From CAZNFR01 sp964572225 (GTDB taxonomy: Bacteria > Bacteroidota > Bacteroidia > Bacteroidales > GCA-2748055), in NCBI GenBank assembly GCA_964572225.1, contig CAZNFR010000005.1:1-64000 (forward strand): a stretch of DNA of 64,000 nucleotides, written 5' to 3'. The notes beneath the pieces are model-generated. The model was not told the DNA's origin. It did no database searches and saw only the letters and a list, made by a program, of their open reading frames with translations. The stretch's first letter is position 1; each line of letters starts with the position of its first letter. This document shows positions 63,499-64,000 of this stretch, one piece after another. A program made the translations under genes and the position numbers.

Positions 63499-63837
63499 AT
63501 GCCTTACAAGGAGCCCACAGTCGAAAAACTTTTCTACTCTATAGGAGAAGTGGCTGAAATCTTTAACGTAAATACCTCACTAATCCGATTTTGGGAAAAG
63601 GAATTTACCATTATCAAGCCTAAAAAAAACAAAAAGGGAAATCGGTTATTTACCAAAGAGGACATTGAAAACTTCCATATAATCTACCATCTTGTCAAAG
63701 AAAGAGGTATGACACTTAAGGGCGCCCAGAAAAAAATGAAGGAAAACCGGGAAGATACCGTAAATAATTTCGAGGTTATACGAACCCTGGAAGGGATCAA
63801 ACAAATGCTGCTGGAAATTAAGGAAGAAATGGATTAG
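63499..63837 (+). CDS. MerR-type transcriptional regulator
   Basis: This 112-residue protein has a MerR N-terminal winged helix (about 11-80): YSIGEVAEIFNVNTSLIRFWEKEF and the second-wing arginine region KKNKKGNRLFTKEDI, with a short C-terminal coiled coil (TLEGIKQMLLEIKEEMD) likely for dimerisation. There is no ligand-binding domain. Such short members are common in Bacteroidota. It lies 59 bases after the PQQ gene and its targets are unknown. Confidence 0.9.
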   Translation: MPYKEPTVEKLFYSIGEVAEIFNVNTSLIRFWEKEFTIIKPKKNKKGNRLFTKEDIENFHIIYHLVKERGMTLKGAQKKMKENREDTVNNFEVIRTLEGIKQMLLEIKEEMD

Positions 63838-64000
63838 CTGTACAAATCAGGACAATTTCCCTTTTTCTGACTACCCATATTATTTCAAAGACAAAAATGA
63901 TGGTAACAGGGAAACAAATATTAATGAACAATTTTAACGGTATTGACTTATAGCAATAATGGCAGGAATATGATCTTTCATTTAGGGTAAATCCCAAGCA
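63838..64000. other. Window-end intergenic sequence
   Basis: AT-rich sequence after the MerR-type gene with no supported gene. A minus-strand frame stays open from base 64000 to a stop near 63818, but has no start inside the window and no recognisable similarity. Confidence 0.5.

Noticed and set aside
63818..64000. Minus-strand frame open for about 60 codons to the window edge, with a CxxC and hydrophobic stretch
   Set aside because: It has no start in the window, overlaps the MerR gene end, lies in AT-rich DNA where open frames and hydrophobic codons arise by chance, and matches nothing I recognise. Extending the contig would decide.

Overview
The window is a gene-dense, GC-moderate chromosomal segment of a Bacteroidota bacterium. 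Support comes from a type IX secretion 'plug' protein, PorE-like TPR/PD40/OmpA envelope proteins, a complete nqrABCDEF-apbE operon, fused E1 alpha/beta 2-oxoacid dehydrogenase, and many gene starts preceded by the Bacteroidota sigma factor -7 element TAnnTTTG. Sodium-linked energetics (Na+-NQR, an NhaC-type antiporter, a sodium:solute symporter) make a marine, saline or anaerobic/microaerobic habitat likely (inference). No mobile elements, CRISPR arrays, rRNA or tRNA genes were seen, and no non-coding gap exceeds 300 bases. The segment looks like stable core genome with a few lineage-specific expansions.

Layout. 1-4798: two tandem receiver/PPDK-type ATP-grasp proteins, the first cut by the window edge. 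4998-6335: gdhA. 6342-11694 (minus): threonine operon thrA, a HAD phosphatase, thrB, thrC. 11755-13895 (minus): fabD, folE and a PTPS/QueD protein. 14005-16524: mqnB, mqnD (futalosine menaquinone route) and hldD, overlapping. 16603-20537: an unknown polytopic membrane protein, a DUF1858-type protein, an HD protein and the T9SS plug protein. 20735-28138: Na+-NQR, ApbE and two small Cys-rich membrane proteins. 28303-36193: fused 2-oxoacid dehydrogenase E1, NhaC, YqgE, GmhB, rhomboid, HolA, an HsdR-N nuclease-fold protein and a GNAT. 36204-46176 (minus): four paralogous TPR-PD40 envelope proteins. 46383-57427: GT2/PGT fusion, lysA, recR, sodium symporter, acyl-CoA ligase, ChaN-like protein, alaS. 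57593-63837: three tandem M23 peptidases, CapA-like protein, PQQ-type propeller and a MerR-type regulator.

How the genes fit together. NqrB and NqrC carry ApbE-type flavinylation sites, ApbE is encoded next door, and NqrD/NqrE hold the four cysteines that bind the membrane iron-sulfur centre. The small four-cysteine membrane proteins after apbE are good candidates for the centre's maturation factor (NqrM-like). The menaquinone genes supply the probable quinone acceptor. HldD and GmhB serve LPS-heptose synthesis. The T9SS plug, the PorE-like array and the M23 enzymes all act on the outer membrane-periplasm-peptidoglycan axis.

Most worth a second look: the seven-fold ~65-residue helical repeat plus C-terminal membrane anchor in the largest PD40 paralogue; the PorE-like array with swapped C-terminal modules; the NqrM-like pair; and the receiver-ATP-grasp proteins, which lack a visible phosphohistidine swivelling domain.
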